Positions 7,731 to 16,090 of a stretch of DNA of 64,000 bases are shown here, in pieces. A program made the position numbers and the translations under genes. Each line of letters starts with the position of its first letter. The first letter of the stretch is position 1. The DNA is from Streptomyces sindenensis (GTDB taxonomy: Bacteria > Actinomycetota > Actinomycetes > Streptomycetales > Streptomycetaceae), in contig NZ_BMSG01000006.1 in the NCBI RefSeq assembly GCF_014649035.1, positions 1 to 64,000 of the forward strand, written 5' to 3'. Below the pieces are notes generated by a model that made no database searches, was not told where the DNA came from, and saw only the letters and a list, made by a program, of their open reading frames with translations.

Positions 7731-9281
7731 TCAGCGGCGGATGCCGGTGGCGAACGGGAGCGTGTTCACGAAGGCGCGGTGGTGCTCGCGGTCGCACCAC
7801 TCCAGCTTGAGGTACGACTTGCCGGCGGAGGCGCGGATCGTGCGCTTGTCGCGGGCGAGCGCTTCGGGTGAGCGGGACGACACCGTGATGTACCCCACCA
7901 GGTTCACTCCGGCCGCACCGCTGGCGAGATCTTCACCCCGCTGGTCGAGCCGGCCGTGGGCGGCGATGTCGCGGGGGTCGACGGTGCGGTTCATCTTGGC
8001 CTGGCGGCTGGCCTCGGCGTCGTCGTTGGTCTTCTCGGTCAGCATGCGTTCGATGGCGACCTCGGTGGGTTCGAGGTCCATGCAGACGGCGACGGTACGG
8101 ATGACGTCGGGGGTGTGGACGAGGAGCGGGGCGAGGAAGTTGACGCCGACGGGGGTCATCGGCCACTCCTTCACCCAGGCCGTGGCGTGGCACCACGGGG
8201 CGCGGGTGGTGGACTCGCGGGTCTTGGCCTGGAGGAACGTGGGCTCGACCGCGTCCAGTTCGGCGGGCCAGGCGTTGCGCTTGGTCATGGCCTGGATGTG
8301 GTCGATGGGGTGGTCGGGGTCGTACATCGAGTGCACGAGGGAGGCGACGCGGCTCTGGCCGAGCGGCTGACGGACCCGGATGTCGGCCTCGGCGAGACGG
8401 GCGCAGATGTCGGTGAGCTCGCGGGCCATGACGGCGGCGAGGCCGGCGTCGCGGTCGAGCTTGCGGCCGCCGTGGGGGCGGGCCGCGCGGGCCACGGCGT
8501 TGGCCTCGGCGGCCAGTTCGCGGCTGTAGTGCATGCAGGCGACGAGGTAGGCGCGGTGCTGCTCGCTGGAGGTGGAGACCATGGACTGGAGCTGGTCGTA
8601 GGAGTCCTGGAGCCAGGCCGGGGACGCGTGGTCGCCGCGCTGGGCGACGTCCTTGGCGTGGGCGTCGGGGTCGGCGGGGAGGGTGCGGGCGAGCATCTGG
8701 AGGCGGGTGACGAAGCCGTCGCCGTTGGCGACGTGCTTGAGGAGGGTGCCGAAGCGGTCGACGAGGGCTTCCTGGTCCTCGCTGTCGCGGAGGCCGACGC
8801 CGGGGCCTTCGATCTCGATGGCGGCGGTGACGGTGCGCCGGTCGGCGTGGAGGAGTACGGCGATCTCGTCGGGGCCGAAGGGGGCGGCGAGCCAGCTGAT
8901 CCGGCCGATGCCGGGGGGCGGGCCGATCTCGACCTCGCGGCCGTCGACGCTGACGCCGGCCTCCATGGCGCCGGAGCGGTAGGTGGTGCCGCGGCGCAGG
9001 GAGCGCTTGAAGGTGCGGTTGATCTCGAACCACTTGTAGAAGGTGCGGCCCTTGTACGGGACGTACACGATGGCGAGGGCCAGCATCGGGAAGCCGACGA
9101 GGCAGACGATGCGGAGGGAGAGGAGGGGGACGAGGAGTCCGCTCATCATGCCGAGGAACGCACCGGCGATGATCAGGGCGATCTCGCCGGTCTCGCGGTT
9201 CTTGCCGACGATCGCGTTCGGCCGGGCACGGCCGATGAGATACGTGCGGCGGGGCGTCATCGTGTGGGACTGGGTCGTCAA
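7731..9281 (-). CDS. SCO6880-family type IV secretion protein (VirB3/VirB4 N-terminal-like)
   Basis: 516-aa protein with two N-terminal membrane segments (IALIIAGAFLGMMSGLL and LRIVCLVGFPMLALAIVYV), then a KGRTFYKWFEINRTFKRSLRRG basic stretch and a long soluble domain. This matches the family named after S. coelicolor SCO6880, found beside VirB4-like ATPases in actinobacterial conjugation-type loci. It has no nucleotide-binding motif. The likely role is the VirB3-like anchor plus the non-ATPase half of VirB4. Its start overlaps the stop of the VirB6-like gene by 4 bases (GTGA), so it is cotranscribed with it. Confidence 0.8.
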   Translation of the reverse strand: MTTQSHTMTPRRTYLIGRARPNAIVGKNRETGEIALIIAGAFLGMMSGLLVPLLSLRIVCLVGFPMLALAIVYVPYKGRTFYKWFEINRTFKRSLRRGTTYRSGAMEAGVSVDGREVEIGPPPGIGRISWLAAPFGPDEIAVLLHADRRTVTAAIEIEGPGVGLRDSEDQEALVDRFGTLLKHVANGDGFVTRLQMLARTLPADPDAHAKDVAQRGDHASPAWLQDSYDQLQSMVSTSSEQHRAYLVACMHYSRELAAEANAVARAARPHGGRKLDRDAGLAAVMARELTDICARLAEADIRVRQPLGQSRVASLVHSMYDPDHPIDHIQAMTKRNAWPAELDAVEPTFLQAKTRESTTRAPWCHATAWVKEWPMTPVGVNFLAPLLVHTPDVIRTVAVCMDLEPTEVAIERMLTEKTNDDAEASRQAKMNRTVDPRDIAAHGRLDQRGEDLASGAAGVNLVGYITVSSRSPEALARDKRTIRASAGKSYLKLEWCDREHHRAFVNTLPFATGIRR

Positions 9282-10645
9282 CGCCCTCCACCTCCTGTGC
9301 TCGAGTTACCTGTGGTGCCGAAGCCGCCTCCGCCTCGGGAGGAGCGGCTGCTGTGGGGGGTGGCGGAGGTGGGTGCGGAGCCGCTGCGGGGCGAGGGGGC
9401 GGCGGAGGGGACAGATCCGCCGCCGCCCCCGCCGCCTCCGCTTCCGCCGGAGGTGCGGGAGCTGTGGGCGGCGACGCCGCCGCTGACCGGGTTGGCGGGG
9501 CGGGCGCCGCCTCCGCCGCTGTGCTGGTCGTTGCGGCCGCTGTGGGTCTTGATGCCCTGGGAGACGAGGGCGGCCGGGGAGCTGATGAGGGCGGCGGCCT
9601 GGGAGCCGTCGGTGGCCTGCTTGCGGTTGGTGCGGGCGCCCTGGATCTCGTCGCCGAAGCCGGGGACGAAGCGGTAGATCATGGCGGAGGCGAAGATGGC
9701 CAGCAGGATGATGGAGAGGCCGGAGACGACGGCGGAGAAGGCGTCGGGGCCGTCGCCCGAGGAGAGTGCGCCGGCGAGGCCGAGGACGATGACGATGACC
9801 GGCTTGACCATGATCACCGCGATCATGATGCCGGCCCAGCGGCGGACGTGGCCCCACATGTTCTTGTCGACGAGGCCGGCGTAGACGACGATCCCGAGGA
9901 GCGCGCCGACGTAGAGCAGGGCGGCGCGGATGACGAGCTCCAGCCAGAGGATGCCGGCGGCGAGGATCGAGACGAGCGAGACGACGATCAGCATGATGGG
10001 GCCGCCGCCGATGTTCTCGCCCTTCTTGAGGGCCTCGGCGAACGAGCCGAAGAACACGTCGGTCTGGCCGCCGGTGGCGGAGGCGATGATCTCGGTGACG
10101 CCGTCGGTGGCGGAGACGATCGTGTAGAGGATCAGCGGGGTGAAGGCCGAGGCGAGGACGGTGAGCCAGAGGTAGCCGACGGCCTCGGAGATCGCGGTGG
10201 TGAGGGGGACGCCGCGGATGGCCCGCTTGGCGACGGCGAGGAGCCAGAGGACGAGGGTGAGGATGGTGGAGGCCGCGAAGATGACGGCGTACTGCTGGAG
10301 GAACTTGGGGTTGGTGAAGTCGACGTTGGCCGTGGAGTCGACGGCCTCGCTGAGCTTGCCGACGATCCAGGAGGCGGCGTCGGCGCAGCCTCGGGCGAGG
10401 GAGGAGAGGGGGTCGAGGGCGTCATCGGTAACCGGAGGCGCGGACCCGCTCCGGGCGTTCTCTCCGTCTTCGCAGTAGTCCCGGGCGAGCCCCACAATGA
10501 GGTCACAGGGGTTGTCGCTCTGGCTTGGGGAGGGCGACGGCGTGGGATCAGCGGCTGCTCGTGGTGCGGTGAGGAGCAGGAGCGTGGGCACGATGCCTGC
10601 GATACCGGCCAGTTTCAACCTGTTCGGCCGACGGCTATCGGGCAT
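9278..10645 (-). CDS. VirB6/TrbL-like polytopic membrane protein
   Basis: 455 aa from the ATG at 10645; upstream in-frame codons look non-coding. A signal-like segment (LAGIAGIVPTLLLLTAPRAAADP) is followed by a Pro/Ser stretch and then five to six membrane helices, for example FAASTILTLVLWLLAV and LIVVSLVSILAAGILWL. The tail of about 110 residues is Gly/Ser/Arg-rich and probably unstructured. The topology fits the VirB6/TrbL inner-membrane core of type IV systems. The start overlaps the VirB8-like gene by 11 bases. Confidence 0.78.
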   Translation of the reverse strand: MPDSRRPNRLKLAGIAGIVPTLLLLTAPRAAADPTPSPSPSQSDNPCDLIVGLARDYCEDGENARSGSAPPVTDDALDPLSSLARGCADAASWIVGKLSEAVDSTANVDFTNPKFLQQYAVIFAASTILTLVLWLLAVAKRAIRGVPLTTAISEAVGYLWLTVLASAFTPLILYTIVSATDGVTEIIASATGGQTDVFFGSFAEALKKGENIGGGPIMLIVVSLVSILAAGILWLELVIRAALLYVGALLGIVVYAGLVDKNMWGHVRRWAGIMIAVIMVKPVIVIVLGLAGALSSGDGPDAFSAVVSGLSIILLAIFASAMIYRFVPGFGDEIQGARTNRKQATDGSQAAALISSPAALVSQGIKTHSGRNDQHSGGGGARPANPVSGGVAAHSSRTSGGSGGGGGGGGSVPSAAPSPRSGSAPTSATPHSSRSSRGGGGFGTTGNSSTGGGGR

Positions 10646-11504
10646 AGGTGAAGCCTCCGTATCCGTCGACCGCGGCTGCCATGTCGTCGGCGGTTGAGGC
10701 ACGGTTGTCTCCGTTGACCGGCGTCGGCCCCTCCGCCTGGCTCGATGAGGAGATCTTCCAATCCCCTGCAACCCACTTGAGCTCCTGCGAGATGGTGAAC
10801 CACGTTCCGGTGACCGGCTTGGTGGCGCCTTCTCCAGCTAGTCCGACGAGACCGGTGCACCAGACCTCGACTGTGGCCGCGTCGCCGTCCATGTCGACAA
10901 CCTTGGTTCCGACCGGCACGGTCCTTGAGATGAACGTCAGGCCGGTTGGTGTCGTCCCGTCCTCGTTGAGACCGACGTTTGCGTAGAAAGCTGGAGAATA
11001 GGCGGCGTCTAGGCTTTTCTGCAGCTTCGGTACCACTGCTGGATCGTGCGTAACCTCGATGATGTTGCGACGTGTGTCGGAGTTGAACATCTCCGCCGAC
11101 CCCAGCGCCACCGCATAGTTCGCCGCCGCGCTCTGCGCCCCCTGCTCGTCGTGGGCGAAGCCGGAGGGGATCGTGCCGTTCTTGCCCTGGACGGGCTTGG
11201 TGCCGGTGGCCGCGGTGGGGGCGCTTCCCCCGGTTCCGGGGCTCTTGGCGCCCGGGGACGCGTCGTCGTCGCTGCCACCGCCCCGGTTGGCGAAGGCGAT
11301 GGCGGCGACGAGGAGGACGACGATGCCGGTGATCGTCACGAGGGAGCGGGAGTTGCGGGCGGGGCGGCGCGCGCCGGGGTTGCCCGGGTCGCCGTCGGGG
11401 AGACGGGTACGGGTCTGACGGGTGCCGCCGAGCGTGCTGTACGGGTCGTCCGTCCGGCCCCCCTGGTCCTTGCCGCGGTAGTCGTGCTCGTCACCGGGAC
11501 TCAT
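10635..11504 (-). CDS. VirB8/TcpC-like bitopic membrane protein
   Basis: 289-aa protein from the ATG at 11504. A polar Arg/Gly/Pro-rich cytoplasmic region of about 55 residues leads to one membrane helix (SLVTITGIVVLLVAAIAFA), a Gly/Ser/Asp linker, and an external domain of about 180 residues. That domain has the alternating helix/strand pattern of NTF2-like VirB8 domains (KLQKSLDAAYSPAFYANVGL, ATVEVWCTGLVGL, GTWFTISQELKWVAGDWKI). It is assigned as the VirB8-like scaffold from topology and position, not from a clear motif. The 3' third of the gene uses more A/T at third positions than its neighbours. Confidence 0.7.
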   Translation of the reverse strand: MSPGDEHDYRGKDQGGRTDDPYSTLGGTRQTRTRLPDGDPGNPGARRPARNSRSLVTITGIVVLLVAAIAFANRGGGSDDDASPGAKSPGTGGSAPTAATGTKPVQGKNGTIPSGFAHDEQGAQSAAANYAVALGSAEMFNSDTRRNIIEVTHDPAVVPKLQKSLDAAYSPAFYANVGLNEDGTTPTGLTFISRTVPVGTKVVDMDGDAATVEVWCTGLVGLAGEGATKPVTGTWFTISQELKWVAGDWKISSSSQAEGPTPVNGDNRASTADDMAAAVDGYGGFTYAR

Positions 11505-11703
11505 GCCGCGTTCGCTCCCTCGGTCGTGTGCAGATCCGCGCAGGACGACGGTAGCTGTGCTGGTTGCCGCTTGGACGCGGTGTGGTGACTCGACATCAGG
11601 GAAACGCAACCTCAGCCGGTGGGCGCGACGGGCGGATGGTGGGGAGCGGGCTGGGACGGCCCGGCGGGAACAGGCCGTCGGTGGGTCAGACGGCCGTTCC
11701 GTA

Positions 11704-12021
11704 TCAGACGGCCATGCCGTACACGATGGTGAACAGGGTCCCCAGGGAGCCGATGATGAAGACCCCTGTCAGCCCTGCCACGATCAGCCCCTTGCCCTGC
11801 TCCGCGCTGAACGTGTCGCGCAGTGCCGTCGCTCCGATGCGCTGCTTCGCGGCGCCCCAGATCGCGATGCCGAGGCAGAGGAGGATGGCAATGGCCATCA
11901 CCACCTCGATCATGATGCGCGCCTCATTGCCCAGCGTCCCGAACGGCCCCCAGTCCGGGGCGATTCCGCCGATGATGGTGGTGATGTCGCCCTTCTCTGC
12001 TGCCAGGATCATGTAAGTCAC
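11704..12021 (-). CDS. VirB2/TrbC-like small two-helix membrane protein
   Basis: 105-aa protein with two hydrophobic helices (MIEVVMAIAILLCLGIAIWGAA and GLIVAGLTGVFIIGSLGTLFTI) joined by a short basic loop. This is the layout of VirB2/TrbC pilin-like subunits. The start is either the GTG at 12021 or the ATG at 12012; an AGGGG lies 3 bases before the first and 11 before the second, so the ATG is also plausible. It is first in the minus-strand secretion operon, separated by 199 bp from the VirB8-like gene. That gap holds no other gene. Confidence 0.7.
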   Translation of the reverse strand: MTYMILAAEKGDITTIIGGIAPDWGPFGTLGNEARIMIEVVMAIAILLCLGIAIWGAAKQRIGATALRDTFSAEQGKGLIVAGLTGVFIIGSLGTLFTIVYGMAV

Positions 12022-12209
12022 CGCCCCTGTTGGGTAGTTCGCTGCCCGTGCCGTCCGGCATGGGTCGCCTTCTATCTTCGCTGATGAAGCCGCGCTCGCA
12101 CGACGCCTTCCGGGGTCTCTTTACCCGGAATCTCGCACGTTTGACCGGGGCGGCCGCCCTGACCTGCGGCTCGTCCACTTCTCGTGGATATGGCTGGTTA
12201 CTCTGTGTA

Positions 12210-12824
12210 TCACGGGCCGTGACCAGGAGCAACGACGGTGGCCATGGGTTCTGATGCGGTGGCAGCGTTCGCGGGGCACGGCGTGTTCGTATGCGCCGTT
12301 CGAGAGCCGTGGGTGCGCCGGTAGTAGGAGACCGTGACGGCCCCGAGGAGTGGACCCCACAGGACGAGCGGCTGGTAGATGACACCGACCAGCAGACGGC
12401 CGACGGGGGTCATGTCCGGGTGGGGATACGTCCACCACAGCGGCATGGCCGCCCAGAGCGCCGTCAGCGCGAGGGCCCCTGCGGCGGCCGGCACTACGGC
12501 GGCCAGCGGGCGGACGGGGCGGCCACCGATGACGGGTATCCAGCGGGGCAGCGTCTCGCCCCACGGCCGTACCAGGCCGAGGGAGAGCAGGGCGAGCAGC
12601 TCGCTCACGATGCTCAGCATCAGCATCCACAGCTTGGCGCCCGGGGTGTCGAACGGCACGAAGCCGGCCGCCGTGTATCCGGACGGGAACCCGCACATCA
12701 TCGCCAGCCTCCAGAGCCCGGTCGGCAGCGCGAGCAGCGTGATCAACTGCGCGGCGCGGACCGCCCACCGAGGGGGCGGGGATGTGGCGGTGGGGCGTTC
12801 CTCTTGGGGGCGCATGCGTTCCAT
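12210..12824 (-). CDS. Polytopic membrane protein of unknown function
   Basis: 204-aa protein with about five hydrophobic segments, including AAQLITLLALPTGLWRLAMM, LWMLMLSIVSELLALLSLGLV and PLAAVVPAAAGALALTALWAA. It ends in a polar tail. I do not recognise a family. The ATG at 12824 is used; a second ATG at 12815 with a weak GGAAC ribosome site is an alternative. It sits between the two arms of the secretion locus on the minus strand. Confidence 0.65.
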   Translation of the reverse strand: MERMRPQEERPTATSPPPRWAVRAAQLITLLALPTGLWRLAMMCGFPSGYTAAGFVPFDTPGAKLWMLMLSIVSELLALLSLGLVRPWGETLPRWIPVIGGRPVRPLAAVVPAAAGALALTALWAAMPLWWTYPHPDMTPVGRLLVGVIYQPLVLWGPLLGAVTVSYYRRTHGSRTAHTNTPCPANAATASEPMATVVAPGHGP

Positions 12825-13165
12825 CGTGGTCAGTGGGCTGTGGCTGGGCGTCAGCTTCTGTTCCCGACTCTCCGGTTCCGCGGTACGAGGCCCGGTGCAC
12901 GGGGCTCCGCCGTGTGGCGGAGAGGGCCTCGGCCGCGCGCGCTCCGTACGAGCGACCGCCGCCGTGCGCCCGTGTGTGCGCCTGTGTCCGCCTCCCCCTT
13001 CGTTCGGGTGAACCGGGCGGGCTCCGCAGGAACGGGAGCGCTGCTTCGACCGGCCGGGAATCACGGGGAGCGGGTGCGTGGGGCACTGGCGTTCCGCGTG
13101 TTGACGTACGGCATGTCGCGTACGGCGGATTTGGCACAGTGCCGCCCCATGATCAGGAGAACGGG
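12825..13165. promoter_or_regulatory. 341-bp divergent intergenic region
   Basis: No gene with coding-like third-position bias lies here. It should hold the divergent promoters of the membrane protein (minus) and the hydrolase operon (plus). A TTGACG at 13101-13106 could be a -35 element for the plus-strand operon, but no convincing -10 was seen. Confidence 0.4.
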
Positions 13166-13591
13166 GTGAGCGGTATGGGCGGAGTGACCGTGGTCGGGCA
13201 GCCGAACGACGGCCGGGAGTGGGCGGGGGCGCCGGCGGGCGCGGCCGGATCGGCGGGGGCGGCTGAGGGAGGGGATCTCCGTCACAGCCGTGGCCCGTGG
13301 GTGCGGGCCGCCGCCGGGGCCGACCAGCTGGTTACGCTCCTCGGCCCGGTGAAGGGCGAACTGGAGGTGGCGCACCAGGGCTTGACCGCCGGGGCCGGAG
13401 CGCTGTCCGCACTGGCGGAACTGGGTACCGTGCGGGCCTCGTGGGAGCGCCGGATCGAGGAGGCCCGCAAGGAGTGCGGAAGCCTCGGCGGGAAGATGCG
13501 CGCGGTCGTCCAGGGCCAGACACAGGCCAACGAGGCGGTGAGGAGCGGCTTCGACGGGGTGAAGGCGCCGAGCGTCGGTGGCGCGCGGTGA
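13166..13591 (+). CDS. Small helical protein, ESX/WXG100-like
   Basis: 141-aa soluble protein. The N-terminus is Gly/Ala-rich. Residues about 45-135 are predicted helical (ADQLVTLLGPVKGELEVAH, ASWERRIEEARKECGSL, KMRAVVQGQTQANEAVRSGF), which suggests the helical hairpin of ESX-type partner proteins, although a true W-x-G turn is missing. The GTG start has AGGAG 6 bases upstream. Its last 4 bases overlap the start of the hydrolase gene (GTGA), so the two are coupled. Such small proteins often pair with the helical N-terminus of a following effector. The family is not firmly recognised. Confidence 0.6.
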   Translation: MSGMGGVTVVGQPNDGREWAGAPAGAAGSAGAAEGGDLRHSRGPWVRAAAGADQLVTLLGPVKGELEVAHQGLTAGAGALSALAELGTVRASWERRIEEARKECGSLGGKMRAVVQGQTQANEAVRSGFDGVKAPSVGGAR

Positions 13592-15399
13592 GCGGGCGGA
13601 GCGGTGGGGCGGGTTCCGCCCTGACCTGGTCGGCGTTACGCGCGGTGAAGTGCGCCGAACTGGAGCAGGCGGCGGACGGCTGGGGCCGGGTCAGCAACCG
13701 GGCGGACGCGGTCCGGGACCGTATCGAGGGAGAGCTGCTGCCGGGCCTGCGCGATACGCAGAAGGGGGAGGCGCCGGACGCGGCCGTGAAGGGGTTGCGG
13801 CGGCTGGGGAAGAACTTCCAGTACATCTACACCGAATGCGGGCTGCTGCGGACCACGCTGAACAGCCTGGCCCATGAGATCAAGACCCAGCAGCGGGTGT
13901 TGCAGGGGGCGCTGGACGATGCGGCGGCGCTGAAGTTCACGGTGCGGGCGGACGGTTCGGTGACGTATCCGGCGGCGGGGGAAGGCCTGATCGACGGGAA
14001 GCCGCTGGCGGGCGGGACGGCGTCGGGGGTGCCGAACCCGGGCATGGTCCCGCCGTCGGGCCTCGTCCCGCCCAACCCGAACGCGGGCAAGGCCCAGGAC
14101 ATCGCGGACCGGGTGGCGCAGGCGGTGCGGGCGGCAGCCGATGCGGACTGGCGGCACGCCAGGATCCTGCGGTCGCTGAAGGCGCACGAGGGGCTGGGCG
14201 TTCCGGTGGGGACGTGGACGGACGCGGCGGCCGATGCGGCGGCGGTACGGGGTGCGGCGCGCGGATACCTGAAGGATGCGATTCCGCACGATGCGAGTCC
14301 GGCGGAGCGGAAGGCGTGGTGGGCGGGCCTGACGGACGAACAGCGCGAGGAGTACCTCGCGGTGTATCCGGACCAGATCGGGAACCTGGACGGGATCCCG
14401 GCCCTGGTGCGGGACGCGGCGAACCGGGACAACCTCCAGTTGCTCATGGGGAAGCTGGAGGGGCGGGACGACGCCGATTCGGCGACCAAGCTTGCGGCGC
14501 TGCGGGAGATCGACCGGCAGCTGAGGGCGGTGCCGAAGGTGGGGGAGCCGCCGATGTACCTGCTCGGGATCGGGGATCAGGGGAACGGCCGGGCGATCGT
14601 TTCGTACGGGAACCCGGATACCTCGCGGAATGTGGCGGCTTATGTGCCGGGGTTGAATACGTCGTTGGACAAGGAGTTTGCGGAGGGGGATCTTAAGCGG
14701 GCGCGTGACACCGCTGCCGCTGCACGGGATATTGACCAGTCAAGTGCCGTGATCACTTGGTTGGGATATGACGCACCGCAGAGTCCGGATGGCTGGAGCA
14801 GTCTGGCGGTCGCTGGTACTGGGAGAGCGGAGGCCGGCGGTCGCGCGTTCAACGGCTTTATGGCCGGGATGGTGGCGTCGAACGATCACGCTGATCCGAA
14901 CCTAACGGCTATCGGTCATTCCTACGGGTCGCGAACGGTCGGAGCTGCGACGCAGCAAGGGGGTGGAATTCCCGGTGTGACGGACATCGTACTGGTCGGC
15001 AGTCCTGGCGTGGGTGTGGATCGGGCCGAGGATCTGGGAGTGGGGAGGGATCATGTCTACGTGGGGGCGGCAGAGAACGACGTGGTGACCAAACTTCCGG
15101 CGAGCGAGCACGCGGTGATCTCGGGAATAGGGCGAGCTTTGGGCCCGGTTGGTTCCCTGGTGGACTTGGCGAACGGAGGAGACGCCGACCTATGGTTCGG
15201 CACGGATCCGGCGAGCGAAGAGTTCGGTGGTCGGCGCTTCAGTGCGGATGACGGGCCTCCGTTGATCGGCCCCGGGCGCGTTACTACCGACGCGCATTCG
15301 CAGTACTTCGATCCAGAGTTGGACTCCACATCTTCCCGGAGTATTGCACTGATTGCTGCCGGGCGCGGGGAGGAAGTTAAGCCGGAGCGGCCGCGGTGA
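13588..15399 (+). CDS. Alpha/beta hydrolase (DUF1023-type), copy 1, with helical N-terminus
   Basis: 603-aa protein. Residues about 15-150 are long charged helices (GWGRVSNRADAVRDRIEGEL, LAHEIKTQQRVLQGALDDAA). A linker follows, then a DUF1023 hydrolase domain (about 230-590). A catalytic triad can be proposed as Ser445 in IGHSYGS, Asp498 in ENDVV and His570 in DAHSQYF, typical of lipase/esterase-fold enzymes. No signal peptide is seen, so export would need a dedicated secretion route. The downstream lipoprotein overlaps by 4 bases. The gene carries a TTA codon at 13636. From about 14640 the third positions become A/T-richer than in the paralogue at 16091-18646. Family membership is well supported, but the substrate is unknown. 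Confidence 0.8.
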   Translation: MSGRSGGAGSALTWSALRAVKCAELEQAADGWGRVSNRADAVRDRIEGELLPGLRDTQKGEAPDAAVKGLRRLGKNFQYIYTECGLLRTTLNSLAHEIKTQQRVLQGALDDAAALKFTVRADGSVTYPAAGEGLIDGKPLAGGTASGVPNPGMVPPSGLVPPNPNAGKAQDIADRVAQAVRAAADADWRHARILRSLKAHEGLGVPVGTWTDAAADAAAVRGAARGYLKDAIPHDASPAERKAWWAGLTDEQREEYLAVYPDQIGNLDGIPALVRDAANRDNLQLLMGKLEGRDDADSATKLAALREIDRQLRAVPKVGEPPMYLLGIGDQGNGRAIVSYGNPDTSRNVAAYVPGLNTSLDKEFAEGDLKRARDTAAAARDIDQSSAVITWLGYDAPQSPDGWSSLAVAGTGRAEAGGRAFNGFMAGMVASNDHADPNLTAIGHSYGSRTVGAATQQGGGIPGVTDIVLVGSPGVGVDRAEDLGVGRDHVYVGAAENDVVTKLPASEHAVISGIGRALGPVGSLVDLANGGDADLWFGTDPASEEFGGRRFSADDGPPLIGPGRVTTDAHSQYFDPELDSTSSRSIALIAAGRGEEVKPERPR

Positions 15400-15935
15400 A
15401 GCTGCGCTTGCGAATTCTGGCGCTGGCACTCACTGCTGGAATTGGGTCGATGGGGTGCGCCAAGCAAGAGGAGAGTCGATTGGACATGCAGGATGCCGCG
15501 ATGCGTTCGGATGCGATTCTTGATGCCGTTATTCGAGAAATTCGCCCGGAGGTGCGCTGGGTGCACGGTTTCACTTCGACGGGGGTGTGCGAGGTGACGC
15601 GGAGGCGCGTCGTGATGACCAGGATCTCGGAAGAGCGGAGAGGGAGCTTTCTAGGGGTGGTCGATAGGTTCTGGCGCAAGAGTGGATACCAGATGACTGC
15701 GGTGAACAATAGTGCCGAGTTTCCTGCCATCTATGCCCGCACCATCGATGGGTACCGAATGAGTCTGAGCATTGGTGGCCAAGGGCAAGCATTTTTCCAG
15801 GTGGATACGCCCTGTGTTCAGAAGTCGGAAGTGCTGGACTCCACCACCCCGGCCACCGCGTTCCTCGACCCCGACGCGGAGCTCATCCCACGCCCCGACA
15901 TCCACTCCGACTTCTGGTCGGCAGGTGGGTCGTGA
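15396..15935 (+). CDS. Small lipoprotein paired with hydrolase copy 1
   Basis: 179-aa predicted lipoprotein. The signal peptide LRILALALTAGIGSMGC ends at a lipobox Cys (SMGC), followed by an exported domain of about 155 residues. It shares DMQ-A--RSDA-LDAV, the VTRRR-VMT core, FWRK-GY, a DTPC Cys and the terminal R-R/P-SDFWS with the lipoprotein at 18643-19230, so the two are paralogues. It is translated from a GTG overlapping the hydrolase stop (GTGA). Constant pairing with the hydrolase suggests a partner or immunity role, which is inference. Base use is less GC-rich than in its paralogue. Confidence 0.75.
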   Translation: MKLRLRILALALTAGIGSMGCAKQEESRLDMQDAAMRSDAILDAVIREIRPEVRWVHGFTSTGVCEVTRRRVVMTRISEERRGSFLGVVDRFWRKSGYQMTAVNNSAEFPAIYARTIDGYRMSLSIGGQGQAFFQVDTPCVQKSEVLDSTTPATAFLDPDAELIPRPDIHSDFWSAGGS

Positions 15936-16090
15936 TCGGGCCACCCTGGCTCAACTGGGCTGGCCCACAAGGGCTTTGAGCCCCGTATTGGGTCCTGGGG
16001 CCCATGTCGTGTCCCCTGCTCGTGTGGTCGCATACGCGGAGTGACTGACCTGTCGCCCGTTCCGCCCACTCACGAGGTAGGGGACTGCTC

